A stretch of 51,534 nt of DNA from an uncultured Clostridia bacterium (GCA_944391575.1 CALXUC010000008.1:1-51534), one strand, 5' to 3'. Counted from the first letter of the stretch, positions 18,411-27,977 are shown. A program made the numbers and translations. Notes: generated from the sequence alone by a model not told the origin.

Positions 18411-19325
18411 ATGATAGTATTTTTTATAATATTATTAATTATCGTAGTTATAGTTGCAGTAAAAACAATTAAAGTTGTTAAACAATCAGAGGTGTACATA
18501 ATTGAAAGATTAGGAAAATTTAATAAAATAGCAGACGCAGGTCTTACAATAATTATACCATTTGTGGATCAAGTAAGAAGTGTTGTAAGTTTAAAACAAC
18601 AAACAATGGATATTCCACCACAAGGCGTTATCACAAGAGATAATGTTACAATTACAATAGATACAGTTGTATTCTATAAAATTACAGACCCTGCAAAAGC
18701 AGTATACGAAATTCAATCTCTAAAAAAAGGTATTGAATATTTGGCGATTACAACAATTCGTGATATTGTTGGTAAAATGGATTTAGACTCTACATTTAGT
18801 TCAAGAGATGCAATAAATAATCAATTAAGATTAGTATTAGATGAATCAACAGACCAATGGGGTTGTAAAGTAGATAGAGTTGAAATTAAAGATATTACTC
18901 CACCAGCAGATATTAGAGATGCGATGGAAAAACAAATGAACGCAGAAAGAAATAAGAGAGCTGCAATTCTACAAGCCGAAGGAGAAAAACAATCTGCAAT
19001 TACTATAGCAGAAGGACGTAAAGAAGCTGCTATATTAGAGGCAGAAGCAGATAGAGAATCTCAAATTAGAAGGGCAGCCGGTGAAGCTGAAGCTATAGTA
19101 AAAGTTGCAAATGCTAAAGCTCAAGAAATCCAAATGGTTTACGAATCAATTAAAAATGCAAATCCAGACGATAAATTAGTTCAATTAAAATCTTTAGAAG
19201 CATTAGAAGCAGTTGCTAAAGGTGAGGCTAACAAGGTATTTATCCCATTTGAAGCTACAGGTGCTTTATCAGCATTAGGAGCTGCAAGTGAAATCTTTGC
19301 AGATGGAAAAAAGAAAGATAAATAA
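18411..19325 (+). CDS. SPFH/Band 7 domain protein (stomatin/paraslipin type)
   Basis: A 304-residue membrane-associated protein. One N-terminal membrane segment (about residues 1-18) precedes the SPFH domain (SEVYIIERLGKFNKIADAGL through KDITPPADIRDAMEKQM), followed by the Ala/Glu-rich coiled coil (ERNKRAAILQAEGEKQSAIT, EAADRESQ-like repeats) and the paraslipin-type C-terminus AVAKGEANKVFIPFEATGAL. Stomatin-type proteins oligomerise in membranes and act with NfeD partners; here nfeD is directly upstream in the same operon. The ATG follows GGAGG. A family A element is inserted 15 nt past the stop, against the operon terminator. Confidence 0.92.
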   Translation: MIVFFIILLIIVVIVAVKTIKVVKQSEVYIIERLGKFNKIADAGLTIIIPFVDQVRSVVSLKQQTMDIPPQGVITRDNVTITIDTVVFYKITDPAKAVYEIQSLKKGIEYLAITTIRDIVGKMDLDSTFSSRDAINNQLRLVLDESTDQWGCKVDRVEIKDITPPADIRDAMEKQMNAERNKRAAILQAEGEKQSAITIAEGRKEAAILEAEADRESQIRRAAGEAEAIVKVANAKAQEIQMVYESIKNANPDDKLVQLKSLEALEAVAKGEANKVFIPFEATGALSALGAASEIFADGKKKDK

Positions 19326-19340
19326 AATAGAAAATAGCAA

Positions 19341-19491
19341 GTTACAATTCAATAATAGAACATATAACTTTTGCAAAAACTTGATATATAGCTATTTGCA
19401 AGTCAAGACCCGGATTGTGGCGCCTAAGCTTGTATTTTGGCTAAAAATAGCTATATATCAAGTTTTTATAAAATTTTTACTAAAATGTAAC
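19341..19491 (-). mobile_element. Family A element (151 bp) with target duplication in a terminator
   Basis: Starts GTTACAATTCAA (19341) and ends AATGTAAC (19491). It is flanked by the perfect 8-bp duplication AATAGCAA (19333-19340, 19492-19499). The core is reversed (GTCAAGACCCGGATTGTGGC); the inner pair GTCAA/TTGGC includes a G-U type pair. The duplicated target is part of the 5' arm of the terminator at 19492. Confidence 0.9.
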
Positions 19492-19529
19492 AATAGCAAG
19501 AGATTTTCTGTCGATAACTTCTTGCTATT
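19492..19529 (+). terminator. Terminator of the nfeD-SPFH operon, 5' arm duplicated by the insertion
   Basis: AATAGCAAGA (19492-19501) pairs with TCTTGCTATT (19520-19529), followed by a T-rich tail. Eight bases of the 5' arm also occur at 19333-19340 on the other side of the element. Confidence 0.85.
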
Positions 19530-19605
19530 TTTCTATTTTTGTTGTAAAATATTTCGTAAATAATATTAAGGATAAAAATTATTAATCGAAAGGAGAGTGA
19601 ATTAT

Positions 19606-21004
19606 ATGTTAGAAAATCAAAATATTGAATTTAAAACTATTTGGAAAGATGAATATCTAAAATGGATATGCGGTATGGCAAATAGTAATGGAGGAATTAT
19701 ATATATTGGAAGAGATGATAAAGGAAATATTGTTGGTGTAAATAATGCTATTAAATTAGTAAAAGAAATTCCTAATAAAATAAAAGATACTATGGGAATT
19801 ATAGCAGAAGTAAAATTAGAAGAAGAAAATGATTTATTAGATATTATTGTAAAAGTAGATAGTTATCCAGTACCTATAAGTTATCAAGGAAAGTTTTATT
19901 TAAGAAGTGGAAGTAATAATCATGAAGTTACAGGAAGTGAACTTGATAAATTTATGTTAGAAAGAGTAGGAAAACGTTGGGAAGATTTACCAGTTAAAAA
20001 CGCGACATTTGAAGATTTAAGTGAAGAAGCTTTTAAAGTATTCAAAGAAAAAGCTGTAAAAAGCGGACGATTAAAAGCTGATGATATAGATATAGACAAT
20101 GAAACATTGCTTAAAAATTTAGGATTATATGATGGAAAGTATTTGAACAAAGCCGCTATATTATTATTTGGAAAAGAGCCAAATAAATGGATTATAGGTT
20201 CTTATATAAAAATAGGTTTTTTCGAGAATGACGATGCTGATTTAAGATATCAAGACGAAATACAAGGACCTTTAATATTACAAGTTGATAAAGCTATTGA
20301 ATTAATATATTTAAAATACTTAAAGGCACTTATTCACTATGAAGGAATACAAAGAGTAGAAGAATATATGTTCCCACAAGAGCGGATTTAGAGAAATTTT
20401 ATTAAATAGTGTTAATCACAAGCAGTATGAAGAATGTAATCCTATTCAAGTAAGTATTTATGATGATAAAATTTATGTATGGAATGATGGAAAATTTCCA
20501 AAAGAATTGGCTTCTCAAAATTTATTTGAAAAACATTATTCAAAACCGTATAACCCATTAATTGCTCAAACATTTTTTAAGGCAGGGCTTATTGAATCTT
20601 GGGGAAGAGGATTTGAAAAAATAAAAAAGGAATGTGAGTTATCAAATACACCTATACCGGAAATTAATATAAAAGAAAATGGAGTAATGGTAAAGTGTAT
20701 GGCTTCTTCGACTTATATGAATTTATTAGAACAGTTACAAAATAAAAATGTCCGCAAAAATGTCCATAAAGATGTCCACAAAGATGTCCATAAAAATAAC
20801 AATGATGAATTGACTAAAATTGAAAAGCAAATATTAGAAATTATAGAAGAAAACCCTAAAATAACACAGTCAAATATAGCTTCTAAATTGAAAACGGTAT
20901 CTAAAACGATACAAAGAGGAATTGCAAGGTTAAAGGAAAAAGAAATAATAGAGAGAATAGGTTCAAATAGGAATGGATATTGGAAAATAAGAAAAATAAA
21001 ATAA
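19606..21004 (+). pseudogene. AlbA_2-domain ATP-binding protein gene, frameshifted
   Basis: Two adjacent frames encode one protein of the AlbA_2 (Schlafen AlbA-like) plus ATPase-like HATPase_c_4 type. The first (19606-20391) holds the AlbA_2 domain (NIEFKTIWKDEYLKWICGMA, NSNGGIIYIGRDDKGNIVGV) and breaks off after EYMFPQER. The second frame resumes at about 20388 with FREILLNSVNHKQYEECNPI and VSIYDDKIYVWNDGKFP, and ends with a winged helix (LTKIEKQILEIIEENPKITQ). A Lys/His/Val tandem (KNVHKDVHKDVHK) precedes the winged helix. One extra base near 20385-20395 would explain the break. The ATG at 19606 is behind AAGGAG. Such proteins are often taken for regulators; this copy is probably inactive unless the shift is a sequencing error. 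Confidence 0.8.
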
Positions 21005-21034
21005 AAAAACTCTTGTATTTTCAAGAGTTTTTTT
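21003..21034. terminator. Bidirectional-looking terminator
   Basis: 13-bp stem (21003-21015 with 21022-21034), 6-nt loop, A7 before and T7 at the end. Confidence 0.9.
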
Positions 21035-21076
21035 GTATAATAGATAAGTAAAAAAGGAAAAAATGGAGGAATGTTT

Positions 21077-21769
21077 ATGATATATTCAGAAGAAGTAGAA
21101 AAAATGTGTCCAGTAAAAAAAGGAGCAAATCATGGACCAGCACCTATACCAGAGGAAGGAAAATGGGTAAAAGCAAAGGAAATTAAAGATATTTCAGGCT
21201 TAACACATGGAATTGGTTGGTGTGCGCCTCAACAAGGAGCATGTAAATTAACTTTAAATATTAAGGAAGGTATAATTCAAGAAGCATTAGTAGAAACAAT
21301 AGGGTGTTCAGGAATGACTCATTCAGCCGCTATGGCAGCGGAAATTTTAACAGGTAAAACTATATTAGAAGCATTAAATACAGACTTAGTATGCGATGCT
21401 ATAAATGTAGCTATGAGAGAGCTATTTTTACAAATAGTATATGGAAGAAGTCAATCAGCTTTTTCAGAAGGTGGACTTGCAATAGGAGCAGGACTAGAAG
21501 ATTTAGGAAAAGGCCATAGAAGCCAAGTTGGAACTACATATAGCACAGTAGTAAAAGGTCCAAGATATTTAGATTTAGCAGAAGGATATATTACAGATTT
21601 AGGATTAAATGAATATGACGAAATTATTGGGTATAAATTTGTAAATTTAGGGAAGATGATGGATAATATTAAATCTGGTATGGAGCCACTAGAAGCAATA
21701 GAAAAAGCAAGTGGTAAGTATGGTAGATTTGATGAAGCTGTTAAAGTAATAGATCCAAGAAAAGAGTAG
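21077..21769 (+). CDS. Iron-sulfur cluster assembly scaffold-like protein (partner of GGGtGRT)
   Basis: A 230-residue protein with a NifU/IscU-like middle part: Cys49 in THGIGWCAPQQGACKLTLN, Cys56, and Cys77 in VETIGCSGMTHSAAMAAEIL, an arrangement seen in scaffold-like proteins. It always accompanies the GGGtGRT protein in Clostridia, and that gene follows 21 nt downstream. The pair's biochemical role is not established. An ATG at 21071 touches the GGAGGA, so the ATG at 21077 with 7-nt spacing is preferred. Confidence 0.8.
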   Translation: MIYSEEVEKMCPVKKGANHGPAPIPEEGKWVKAKEIKDISGLTHGIGWCAPQQGACKLTLNIKEGIIQEALVETIGCSGMTHSAAMAAEILTGKTILEALNTDLVCDAINVAMRELFLQIVYGRSQSAFSEGGLAIGAGLEDLGKGHRSQVGTTYSTVVKGPRYLDLAEGYITDLGLNEYDEIIGYKFVNLGKMMDNIKSGMEPLEAIEKASGKYGRFDEAVKVIDPRKE

Positions 21770-21790
21770 GAGAAAAAGGAGGAATAGTAA

Positions 21791-22789
21791 ATGGCGATTT
21801 TTGAAGGTTATGAAAGAAGAATTGAAAATATAAATAAAGTTTTAAATAAACATGGAATATCAGATATAGAAGAAGCTAAAAAAATATGTGATGATAAAGG
21901 AGTAGACGTATATAATATAGTAAAAGGTATACAACCAATATGTTTTGAAAATGCTTGTTGGGCATATACTGTGGGAGCTGCAATAGCAATTAAAAATAAC
22001 ACTAAAAAAGCAGAAGAAGCAGCAAAATTTATAGGAGAAGGATTACAATCTTTCTGTATACCAGGTTCAGTAGCTGATGATAGAAAAGTAGGATTAGGAC
22101 ATGGTAATTTAGCAGCAATGTTATTAAATGAAAATACAAAATGTTTTGCATTTTTAGCAGGACATGAATCTTTTGCAGCAGCAGAAGGTGCAATAGGAAT
22201 TGCAAAATCTGCTAATAAAGTAAGAAAAGAACCATTAAGAGTAATATTAAATGGGTTAGGAAAAGATGCGGCACAAATAATATCAAGAATAAATGGATTT
22301 ACATACGTTCAAACAGAATTTGATTACTATACAGGAAAATTAAAAATAGTAAGAGAAATTCAACATTCAAAAGGTGAAAGAGGTAAAGTAAGGTGTTATG
22401 GTGCAGATGATGTAAGAGAAGGTGTAGCAATAATGCAATATGAAAAGGTAGACGTATCTATAACAGGAAACTCTACAAACCCAACACGTTTCCAACACCC
22501 AGTAGCAGGAACTTATAAAAAAGAATGTGTAGAACAAGGTAAAAAATATTTCTCAGTAGCATCTGGTGGAGGAACAGGAAGAACATTACACCCAGACAAT
22601 ATGGCAGCAGGCCCAGCATCTTATGGAATGACAGATACAATGGGAAGAATGCACTCAGACGCACAATTTGCAGGTTCATCATCAGTACCAGCCCACGTAG
22701 AAATGATGGGACTAATAGGAATGGGAAATAACCCTATGGTAGGAGCTACAGTAGCGGTATCAGTTGCCATAGAAGAAGCTATGAAATAA
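21791..22789 (+). CDS. GGGtGRT protein
   Basis: A 332-residue protein named for its conserved motif GGGTGRT, here at residues 259-265 (VASGGGTGRTLHPDNMAAGP). Other conserved blocks are IQPICFENACWAYTVGAAIA and FLAGHESFAAAEGAIGIAKS. The Gly-rich loop suggests nucleotide or phosphate binding, but function is unknown. It follows the scaffold-like gene with AAGGAGG before the ATG, and dxs starts 28 nt after it, so all three are probably cotranscribed. Confidence 0.88.
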   Translation: MAIFEGYERRIENINKVLNKHGISDIEEAKKICDDKGVDVYNIVKGIQPICFENACWAYTVGAAIAIKNNTKKAEEAAKFIGEGLQSFCIPGSVADDRKVGLGHGNLAAMLLNENTKCFAFLAGHESFAAAEGAIGIAKSANKVRKEPLRVILNGLGKDAAQIISRINGFTYVQTEFDYYTGKLKIVREIQHSKGERGKVRCYGADDVREGVAIMQYEKVDVSITGNSTNPTRFQHPVAGTYKKECVEQGKKYFSVASGGGTGRTLHPDNMAAGPASYGMTDTMGRMHSDAQFAGSSSVPAHVEMMGLIGMGNNPMVGATVAVSVAIEEAMK

Positions 22790-22817
22790 AATAAAAATTT
22801 AATAGGAGTATAAAATT

Positions 22818-24707
22818 ATGGGAGATATTCTAGACAAAGTCAACACACCAGAAGACCTAAGAAAATTAACATTAGAAGAAAAAGAAGAATTAGCAGAAGA
22901 CTTACGAAAATTCATATTAGAAACAGTATCAAAAACAGGAGGACATTTAGCTTCTAATTTAGGTGTAGTTGAACTTACTATTGCATTACATAGCATATTT
23001 AATACTCCTACAGATAAACTAATATGGGACGTAGGACATCAAAGTTACGTACATAAAATATTAACAGGTAGAAAAGACAAAATGGGGACATTGAGAAAGT
23101 TAGACGGCTTATCTGGCTTCCCTAAAAGAAGCGAGTCTGAATATGATGTTTTTGAAACTGGACATAGTAGTACATCTATTTCGGCTGCTTTAGGTATGGC
23201 AAGAGCTAGAGATGTTTTAAATGAAGATTATGAAGTTATTGCTGTTATCGGAGATGGTGCGTTAACTGGTGGAATGGCAGAAGAAGCTTTAAATGATGCG
23301 GGAAGCAGTGGTTCTAATATAATTGTTATATTAAATGATAACGAAATGAGTATATCTAAAAACGTAGGTGGAATTTCTATGTTTTTAAGCAAATTGCGTA
23401 GTAAAAAACTATATACTGCTTCAAATAAAAAGATAAAAGAAATTACTATGAAAATTCCATATTTAGGTGAAAAGTTAGTAGATTTAGCTAGAAGGATTAA
23501 AGATATGTTGAAACAATTCTTTTTACCTAATATGTATTTTGAAGATATAGGATTTACATATTTAGGCCCTGTAGATGGTCATAATATAGAAAAATTAGAA
23601 AGTATATTATCAAAAGCAAAAGAGCTTCAAGGACCAGTATTAGTTCATGTTATTACTAAAAAGGGAAAGGGATATAAAATAGCAGAAGATAATCCATCTA
23701 AATTTCATGGTATTTCAAGTTTTGATATTGATACTGGCGAGAAAGTAAAAAAATCTGAAAAAGATTATTCAAAAGTATTTGGAGAAACTTTAGTAAACTT
23801 AGCAGAAAAAGATGAAAAAATAGTAGCAATAACAGCGGCTATGAAAGATGGAACTGGGTTAAAAGATTTTGCAGATAAATATCCTAAAAGATTTTTTGAT
23901 GTTGGTATTGCGGAACAACATGCTCTTTGTATGGCAGCAGGAATGGCGAGAGCTGGTCTAAAACCAGTAGTAGCAATATATTCTTCTTTCTTACAAAGAG
24001 GATATGACCAAGTAATTCACGATATATGTATGCAAGAATTACCAGTAGTAATAGGTATAGATAGAGCAGGAATAGTTGGAAACGATGGCGAAACACATCA
24101 AGGTATTTTTGATTTATCTTTCTTATCAATAGTTCCAAATTTAACAGTATTAGCACCGAAAGATTTTCAAGAATTTGAAAAGATGTTAGAATTTTGTATA
24201 AATTATTCTAAACCTATAGCAATAAGGTATCCTAGAGGCGGAGAAAGCAAATATAAATTTAATACTTGCGCAGATATTCAATTAGGCAAAGCTGAAATTG
24301 TAAAAGAAGGTAAAGATATAACTGTACTTGCAATAGGAAAAATGGTATCAAGAGCAATGGAAGCAATAGAAGAATTAGAAAATAAAGAAATAGATGTAGA
24401 AGTAATAAATGCAAGATTTTTAAATCCACTAGATAAAGAAAAAATATTAGAATCTATAAATAAAACTAAGAAAATAATAATTATAGAGGATAATGTTATA
24501 GAAGGTGGATTAGGAACTAAAATAGAAGAATTAATTGTAGAGGAAAATATAGAAGGGGTAAAATGTACAAAAATCGCATATCCAGTAGATTTCATAAAAC
24601 AAGGTAGTGTAGATGAAATTGAAAAAAGGTATGGGCTAGATAAAAAAAGTATTGCTAAAAAGATAGAAATGTTGTATAATATTGAGGAAAATATAGTAAA
24701 GGAATGA
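22818..24707 (+). CDS. dxs: 1-deoxy-D-xylulose-5-phosphate synthase
   Basis: A 629-residue thiamine-diphosphate enzyme condensing pyruvate and glyceraldehyde 3-phosphate in the first step of the MEP isoprenoid pathway, also feeding thiamine and pyridoxal synthesis. Visible are the substrate/TPP region KTGGHLASNLGVVELTIALH, the TPP motif GDGALTGGMAEEALNDAG with NDNEMSIS, and the transketolase pyrimidine domain FFDVGIAEQHALCMAAGMAR. Full length. ATG behind TAGGAG. It sits between the GGGtGRT gene and the acyl-CoA ligase; the next start is 6 nt after its stop. Confidence 0.97.
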   Translation: MGDILDKVNTPEDLRKLTLEEKEELAEDLRKFILETVSKTGGHLASNLGVVELTIALHSIFNTPTDKLIWDVGHQSYVHKILTGRKDKMGTLRKLDGLSGFPKRSESEYDVFETGHSSTSISAALGMARARDVLNEDYEVIAVIGDGALTGGMAEEALNDAGSSGSNIIVILNDNEMSISKNVGGISMFLSKLRSKKLYTASNKKIKEITMKIPYLGEKLVDLARRIKDMLKQFFLPNMYFEDIGFTYLGPVDGHNIEKLESILSKAKELQGPVLVHVITKKGKGYKIAEDNPSKFHGISSFDIDTGEKVKKSEKDYSKVFGETLVNLAEKDEKIVAITAAMKDGTGLKDFADKYPKRFFDVGIAEQHALCMAAGMARAGLKPVVAIYSSFLQRGYDQVIHDICMQELPVVIGIDRAGIVGNDGETHQGIFDLSFLSIVPNLTVLAPKDFQEFEKMLEFCINYSKPIAIRYPRGGESKYKFNTCADIQLGKAEIVKEGKDITVLAIGKMVSRAMEAIEELENKEIDVEVINARFLNPLDKEKILESINKTKKIIIIEDNVIEGGLGTKIEELIVEENIEGVKCTKIAYPVDFIKQGSVDEIEKRYGLDKKSIAKKIEMLYNIEENIVKE

Positions 24708-24713
24708 GATTAA

Positions 24714-26423
24714 ATGAATAAAAGATTATATGAATATAGACATATTAATGATTTAAAAGATATGTTGGAACAAAGCGCAAAACTTTTTGACGACAAGCCA
24801 GCATTTATATTTAAAACAGATAAACCAGATAAATATGATTCTATAGATTATGATGATTTTAAAGAGCAAGTAGATGAATTAGGTACAGCTTTAATAGATA
24901 TGGGGTTAAAAGATAAAAGAATAGCTGTAATAGGCGAGAATAGATATGAATGGGCTTTATCTTATATGGCAGTAGTTGCAGGTACTGGAGTAGTAGTACC
25001 GCTAGATAAATCTCTACCTGAAGGAGAAATAGAATCTTTAATAATGCGTTCAGATGTAGAAGCAATTTTCTACACAAAAACATATAAAGATATAATGAAA
25101 AGAATTCGTGAAGAGAATAAATATAATTTAAAATATTTTATATGTATGGATAAAGAAAATTTACAAGATGGCGAATTATATATTTATGATTTAAAAGAAA
25201 AGGGCGAAGAACTAATAAAAAAAGGAAATAGAGAGTTTTTAGATGCTAAAATAGATAATGAAAAGATGTCTATAATGTTATTCACATCAGGAACAACTTC
25301 TATGTCTAAAGCAGTAATGTTAAGCCAAAAAAATATATGTACAAACTTAATGGATATTGCTTCTGTAATAAAATTAGATGAAAACGATACTATGTTATCA
25401 TTCTTACCATTGCACCACACATTTGAATGTACAGTTGGCTTCTTATATCCAATTTATTCAGGTGCTAAAATAGCATATTGTGAAGGGATTAGACATATAG
25501 CAGATAATATAAAAGATTATCACGTAACAGCAATGATTTCTGTGCCAGTTTTATTTGAAACTATGTATAAAAAAGTAATGAAAACTATTGAAAAACAAGG
25601 AAAAATGAAAAAGGTTCAAACAGGTATAAAAATAAGCAATTTCTTATTAAAATTTGGAATAGATATAAGAAGAAAACTTTTCAAAGAAATACATGATAAA
25701 TTAGGTGGAAAAGTAAGATTATTTGTTAATGGAGCAGCAGCTTTAGATAAAGAAACTGAAATAGGATTTAATGCATTAGGCTTTAAAATTGTACAAGGTT
25801 ATGGACTAACAGAAACATCTCCAGTAGTAGCCGCAGGAAATGACAAGTATACTAAAATAGGTTCAATCGGAAAAGTATTTCCAAGTGTTGAAGTTAAAAT
25901 AGTAGATAAAGAAGAAGATGGAGTTGGAGAAATTGCTGTAAAAGGTGATAGCGTAATGTTAGGATACTACAATAATGATGAAGCAAATAAAGCTGTATTC
26001 CAAGATGGATGGTTTTTAACAGGAGATTTAGGATATATGGACGACGAGGATTTCTTGCACATAGTAAGTCGTAAGAAAAATGTAATAGTATTGAAAAATG
26101 GTAAAAATATATATCCAGAAGAATTAGAAAATTTAGTAAATAAAATACCTGGAGTAAAGGAATCTTTTGTATATGGAAAGCCAGATAGAGATGACGACTT
26201 AAAGATTTGTGTAAAAGTAGTATATGATCAAGAGGTTCTAAAAGCTGAACAAAATTTAGAAAAAGAAGAAGACATAAAAGACTTTATATGGAGCAAAATA
26301 AAAGAAATAAATAAAACAATGCCAGCATACAAATATATAAGAGAGTTAACTATAACTCAAGAAGAACTAATAAAGACAACTACTCAAAAAGTAAAAAGAC
26401 ATGAGGAAATGAAAAGAATATAG
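24714..26423 (+). CDS. AMP-dependent acyl-CoA ligase (long-chain fatty acid CoA ligase-like)
   Basis: A 569-residue ANL-superfamily adenylating enzyme. Conserved blocks are the P-loop MLFTSGTTSMSKAVMLS (about 187-203), VQGYGLTETSPVVAAG, FLTGDLGYMDDEDFLHIVSR and the C-terminal hinge/lysine region LKNGKNIYPEELENLV. Expected reaction: ATP-dependent activation of a fatty acid through an acyl-adenylate to the CoA thioester. Substrate cannot be read from the sequence. It starts 6 nt after dxs and is followed at once by the deaminase gene, so probably in the same operon. Confidence 0.88.
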   Translation: MNKRLYEYRHINDLKDMLEQSAKLFDDKPAFIFKTDKPDKYDSIDYDDFKEQVDELGTALIDMGLKDKRIAVIGENRYEWALSYMAVVAGTGVVVPLDKSLPEGEIESLIMRSDVEAIFYTKTYKDIMKRIREENKYNLKYFICMDKENLQDGELYIYDLKEKGEELIKKGNREFLDAKIDNEKMSIMLFTSGTTSMSKAVMLSQKNICTNLMDIASVIKLDENDTMLSFLPLHHTFECTVGFLYPIYSGAKIAYCEGIRHIADNIKDYHVTAMISVPVLFETMYKKVMKTIEKQGKMKKVQTGIKISNFLLKFGIDIRRKLFKEIHDKLGGKVRLFVNGAAALDKETEIGFNALGFKIVQGYGLTETSPVVAAGNDKYTKIGSIGKVFPSVEVKIVDKEEDGVGEIAVKGDSVMLGYYNNDEANKAVFQDGWFLTGDLGYMDDEDFLHIVSRKKNVIVLKNGKNIYPEELENLVNKIPGVKESFVYGKPDRDDDLKICVKVVYDQEVLKAEQNLEKEEDIKDFIWSKIKEINKTMPAYKYIRELTITQEELIKTTTQKVKRHEEMKRI

Positions 26424-26435
26424 GTGGTGTTTTTG

Positions 26436-26909
26436 ATGAATGATAAAGAAATTTTAAAACTTGGAATAGAAAGAGCCATGGAAACAATGGAGAAAAATTT
26501 TGGAGGACCTTTCGGAGCAGTTGTTATAGATAAAAATGGCGACATAGTTTCAATAGCTTCTAATACCGTATTAAAAGATAATGATCCAACAGCACATGCA
26601 GAAGTAAATGCAATAAGAAAAGCATGTGAAAAATTAAATACTTATGATTTAAAAGATTGCATATTATATACAACATGTTATCCATGTCCTATGTGTTTAA
26701 GTGCTACAATATGGGCAAATATAAAGAAAATATATTATGCAGCTACAAAAGAAGATGCAGCAAAAATAGGATTTAGAGATGATTATATATATGAGTTCAT
26801 AAATAAGAATTGCGATGACAAAAGTGTTTTAGAAATTGTAAGTATGGACAAAGAAGAAGTTCTAGAATTATTTAAAAAGTATGAGGAAGAAAAAAAGACA
26901 ATATATTAG
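26436..26909 (+). CDS. guaD: Cytidine/deoxycytidylate deaminase family protein, guanine-deaminase-like
   Basis: A 157-residue zinc hydrolase with the signature H54-A-E56 (PTAHAEVNAIRKAC) and P-C84-PM-C87 (CYPCPMCLSAT). The pattern GGPFGAVVID, NDPTAHAE and the downstream AAKIGFRDDYIYEFI match Bacillus GuaD (guanine to xanthine) more than TadA, which would carry a different C-terminus. The gene symbol is tentative. The ATG at 26436 fits the AGGTGG ribosome site; an upstream GTG at 26424 overlaps that site. Last gene of the operon, followed by a strong terminator. Confidence 0.75.
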   Translation: MNDKEILKLGIERAMETMEKNFGGPFGAVVIDKNGDIVSIASNTVLKDNDPTAHAEVNAIRKACEKLNTYDLKDCILYTTCYPCPMCLSATIWANIKKIYYAATKEDAAKIGFRDDYIYEFINKNCDDKSVLEIVSMDKEEVLELFKKYEEEKKTIY

Positions 26910-26938
26910 GTAATTTGACAATAATAATATAAAAATTT

Positions 26939-26986
26939 AGACTGTTGACAAAGTATAAATATTTTGTTCAACAGTCTTTTTTTTTT
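26939..26986. terminator. Terminator between convergent genes
   Basis: AGACTGTTGA (26939-26948) pairs with TCAACAGTCT (26968-26977), followed by T9; it serves the deaminase gene. Confidence 0.92.
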
Positions 26987-27575
26987 AAATTATATATTTT
27001 ATAATCGATAAAACAGTATCAACTATGAAAATCAAAACAATTAAATATAAAATAATATGTTGGAGAACATAATTAGTTCTATTCATTGCAAAATTAGTAA
27101 ATTTCTTAATTGTAGGATGTATATAATTCATAAATAAAATTCCAAAAATTCCCCAAATAACAGAAAACCATAATGCAATTCTTCCATTAATATTTAGAAA
27201 GTCATTAGAATAATCCCAAAATTTCATACCAAATAAAGCGTCAAGCCCATAACCTACTAAATACTCAAAAACCGAAAAAATAACTGCAGACATTATGAAG
27301 AGGGTAATTTTATTTTTATCAAAACGTTTTAAAGTAACTAATAAAATAAGAGCTCCATAGCCATATATAGGACAAAGAGGGCCATATAAAAAGCCTCTTT
27401 TTTCAAAATGGCCTACTATATATACGCAATAAACTGTTTCTAAAATCCATCCTATAATTGCGTATATAAAGAAAAAGATAACAAGCATTTGTAAATCTGT
27501 TAAAGGCGTATTAAATTTATTTTTTAGATTGTTAATTAAATTAGTATTTTTCTTTACTTCAATTTCTTCTTCCAT
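26985..27575 (-). CDS. Putative membrane protein, PF06541 (CmpB-like ABC transporter type)
   Basis: A 196-residue integral membrane protein with five or six hydrophobic helices. The family signature covers FFFIYAIIGWILETVYCVYI, then GHFEKRGFLYGPLCPIYGYG and ALFGMKFWDYSNDFLNINGR. Pfam names the family as a putative ABC-transporter component, but no ATPase gene is adjacent and function is not established. The ATG follows AAGGAG. Its upstream region ends at the left 34-bp repeat of the island. Confidence 0.82.
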   Translation of the reverse strand: MEEEIEVKKNTNLINNLKNKFNTPLTDLQMLVIFFFIYAIIGWILETVYCVYIVGHFEKRGFLYGPLCPIYGYGALILLVTLKRFDKNKITLFIMSAVIFSVFEYLVGYGLDALFGMKFWDYSNDFLNINGRIALWFSVIWGIFGILFMNYIHPTIKKFTNFAMNRTNYVLQHIILYLIVLIFIVDTVLSIIKYII

Positions 27576-27639
27576 AAAAGTATACTCCTTTAATATAAAT
27601 TATCTTTTATAATGATACCAAAAAAAATAAAAAAAGTAA

Positions 27640-27673
27640 AGATGTGAATGAAATTTTTCTAATTTACAAATTA
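27640..27673 (+). repeat. Left copy of a perfect 34-bp direct repeat bracketing the island
   Basis: Thirty-four bases, beginning AGATGTGAATG and ending TTTACAAATTA, are identical to 39838-39871. Both copies lie at the edges of the 12.2-kb block with two transposase remnants and the biosynthetic-looking cluster. This copy is upstream of the PF06541 gene. Confidence 0.9.
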
Positions 27674-27677
27674 CTTT

Positions 27678-27915
27678 ATAATGGTATATTTTGCAAAGCA
27701 CTTGAAAATACTAGTCTAAAATTGAAAATCTCGGCTTGCAAAAGAATATAGAAATTCTAAAGCTTTATAATGGCGCCTTTTCACTTAGTCCTCGCTTAGG
27801 CTCGACGTGAACATTTTCCATTATAAAGCTCAAGAATTTCTAATATTCTTTTACTGCACATTCGATTTTAATTTAATCCTAGTATTTTCAGGTGTTTTAA
27901 GTAAAGCACCATTAT
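27678..27915 (+). repeat. Family B nested hairpin element, complete
   Basis: Ends ATAATGGT (27678-27685) and ACCATTAT (27908-27915). An outer stem carries TGAAAATACTAG. The shell CTCGGCTTGCAAAAGAATAT is on the left and TTCTTTTACTGCACATTCG on the right. The inner stem AGCTTTATAATGG (27761-27773) pairs perfectly with 27818-27830. The core between them matches window bases 22-67 with about two differences. Confidence 0.85.
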
Positions 27916-27977
27916 CCTGTAACGTAACAATGTTTTTAATATTATTTTCAGGGAAATTTAATCATATTACAAAAATA

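Noticed and set aside
26436..26909. Calling the deaminase tadA
   Set aside because: The C-terminal block AAKIGFRDDYIYEF fits guanine-deaminase-type proteins, and the neighbourhood is metabolic.
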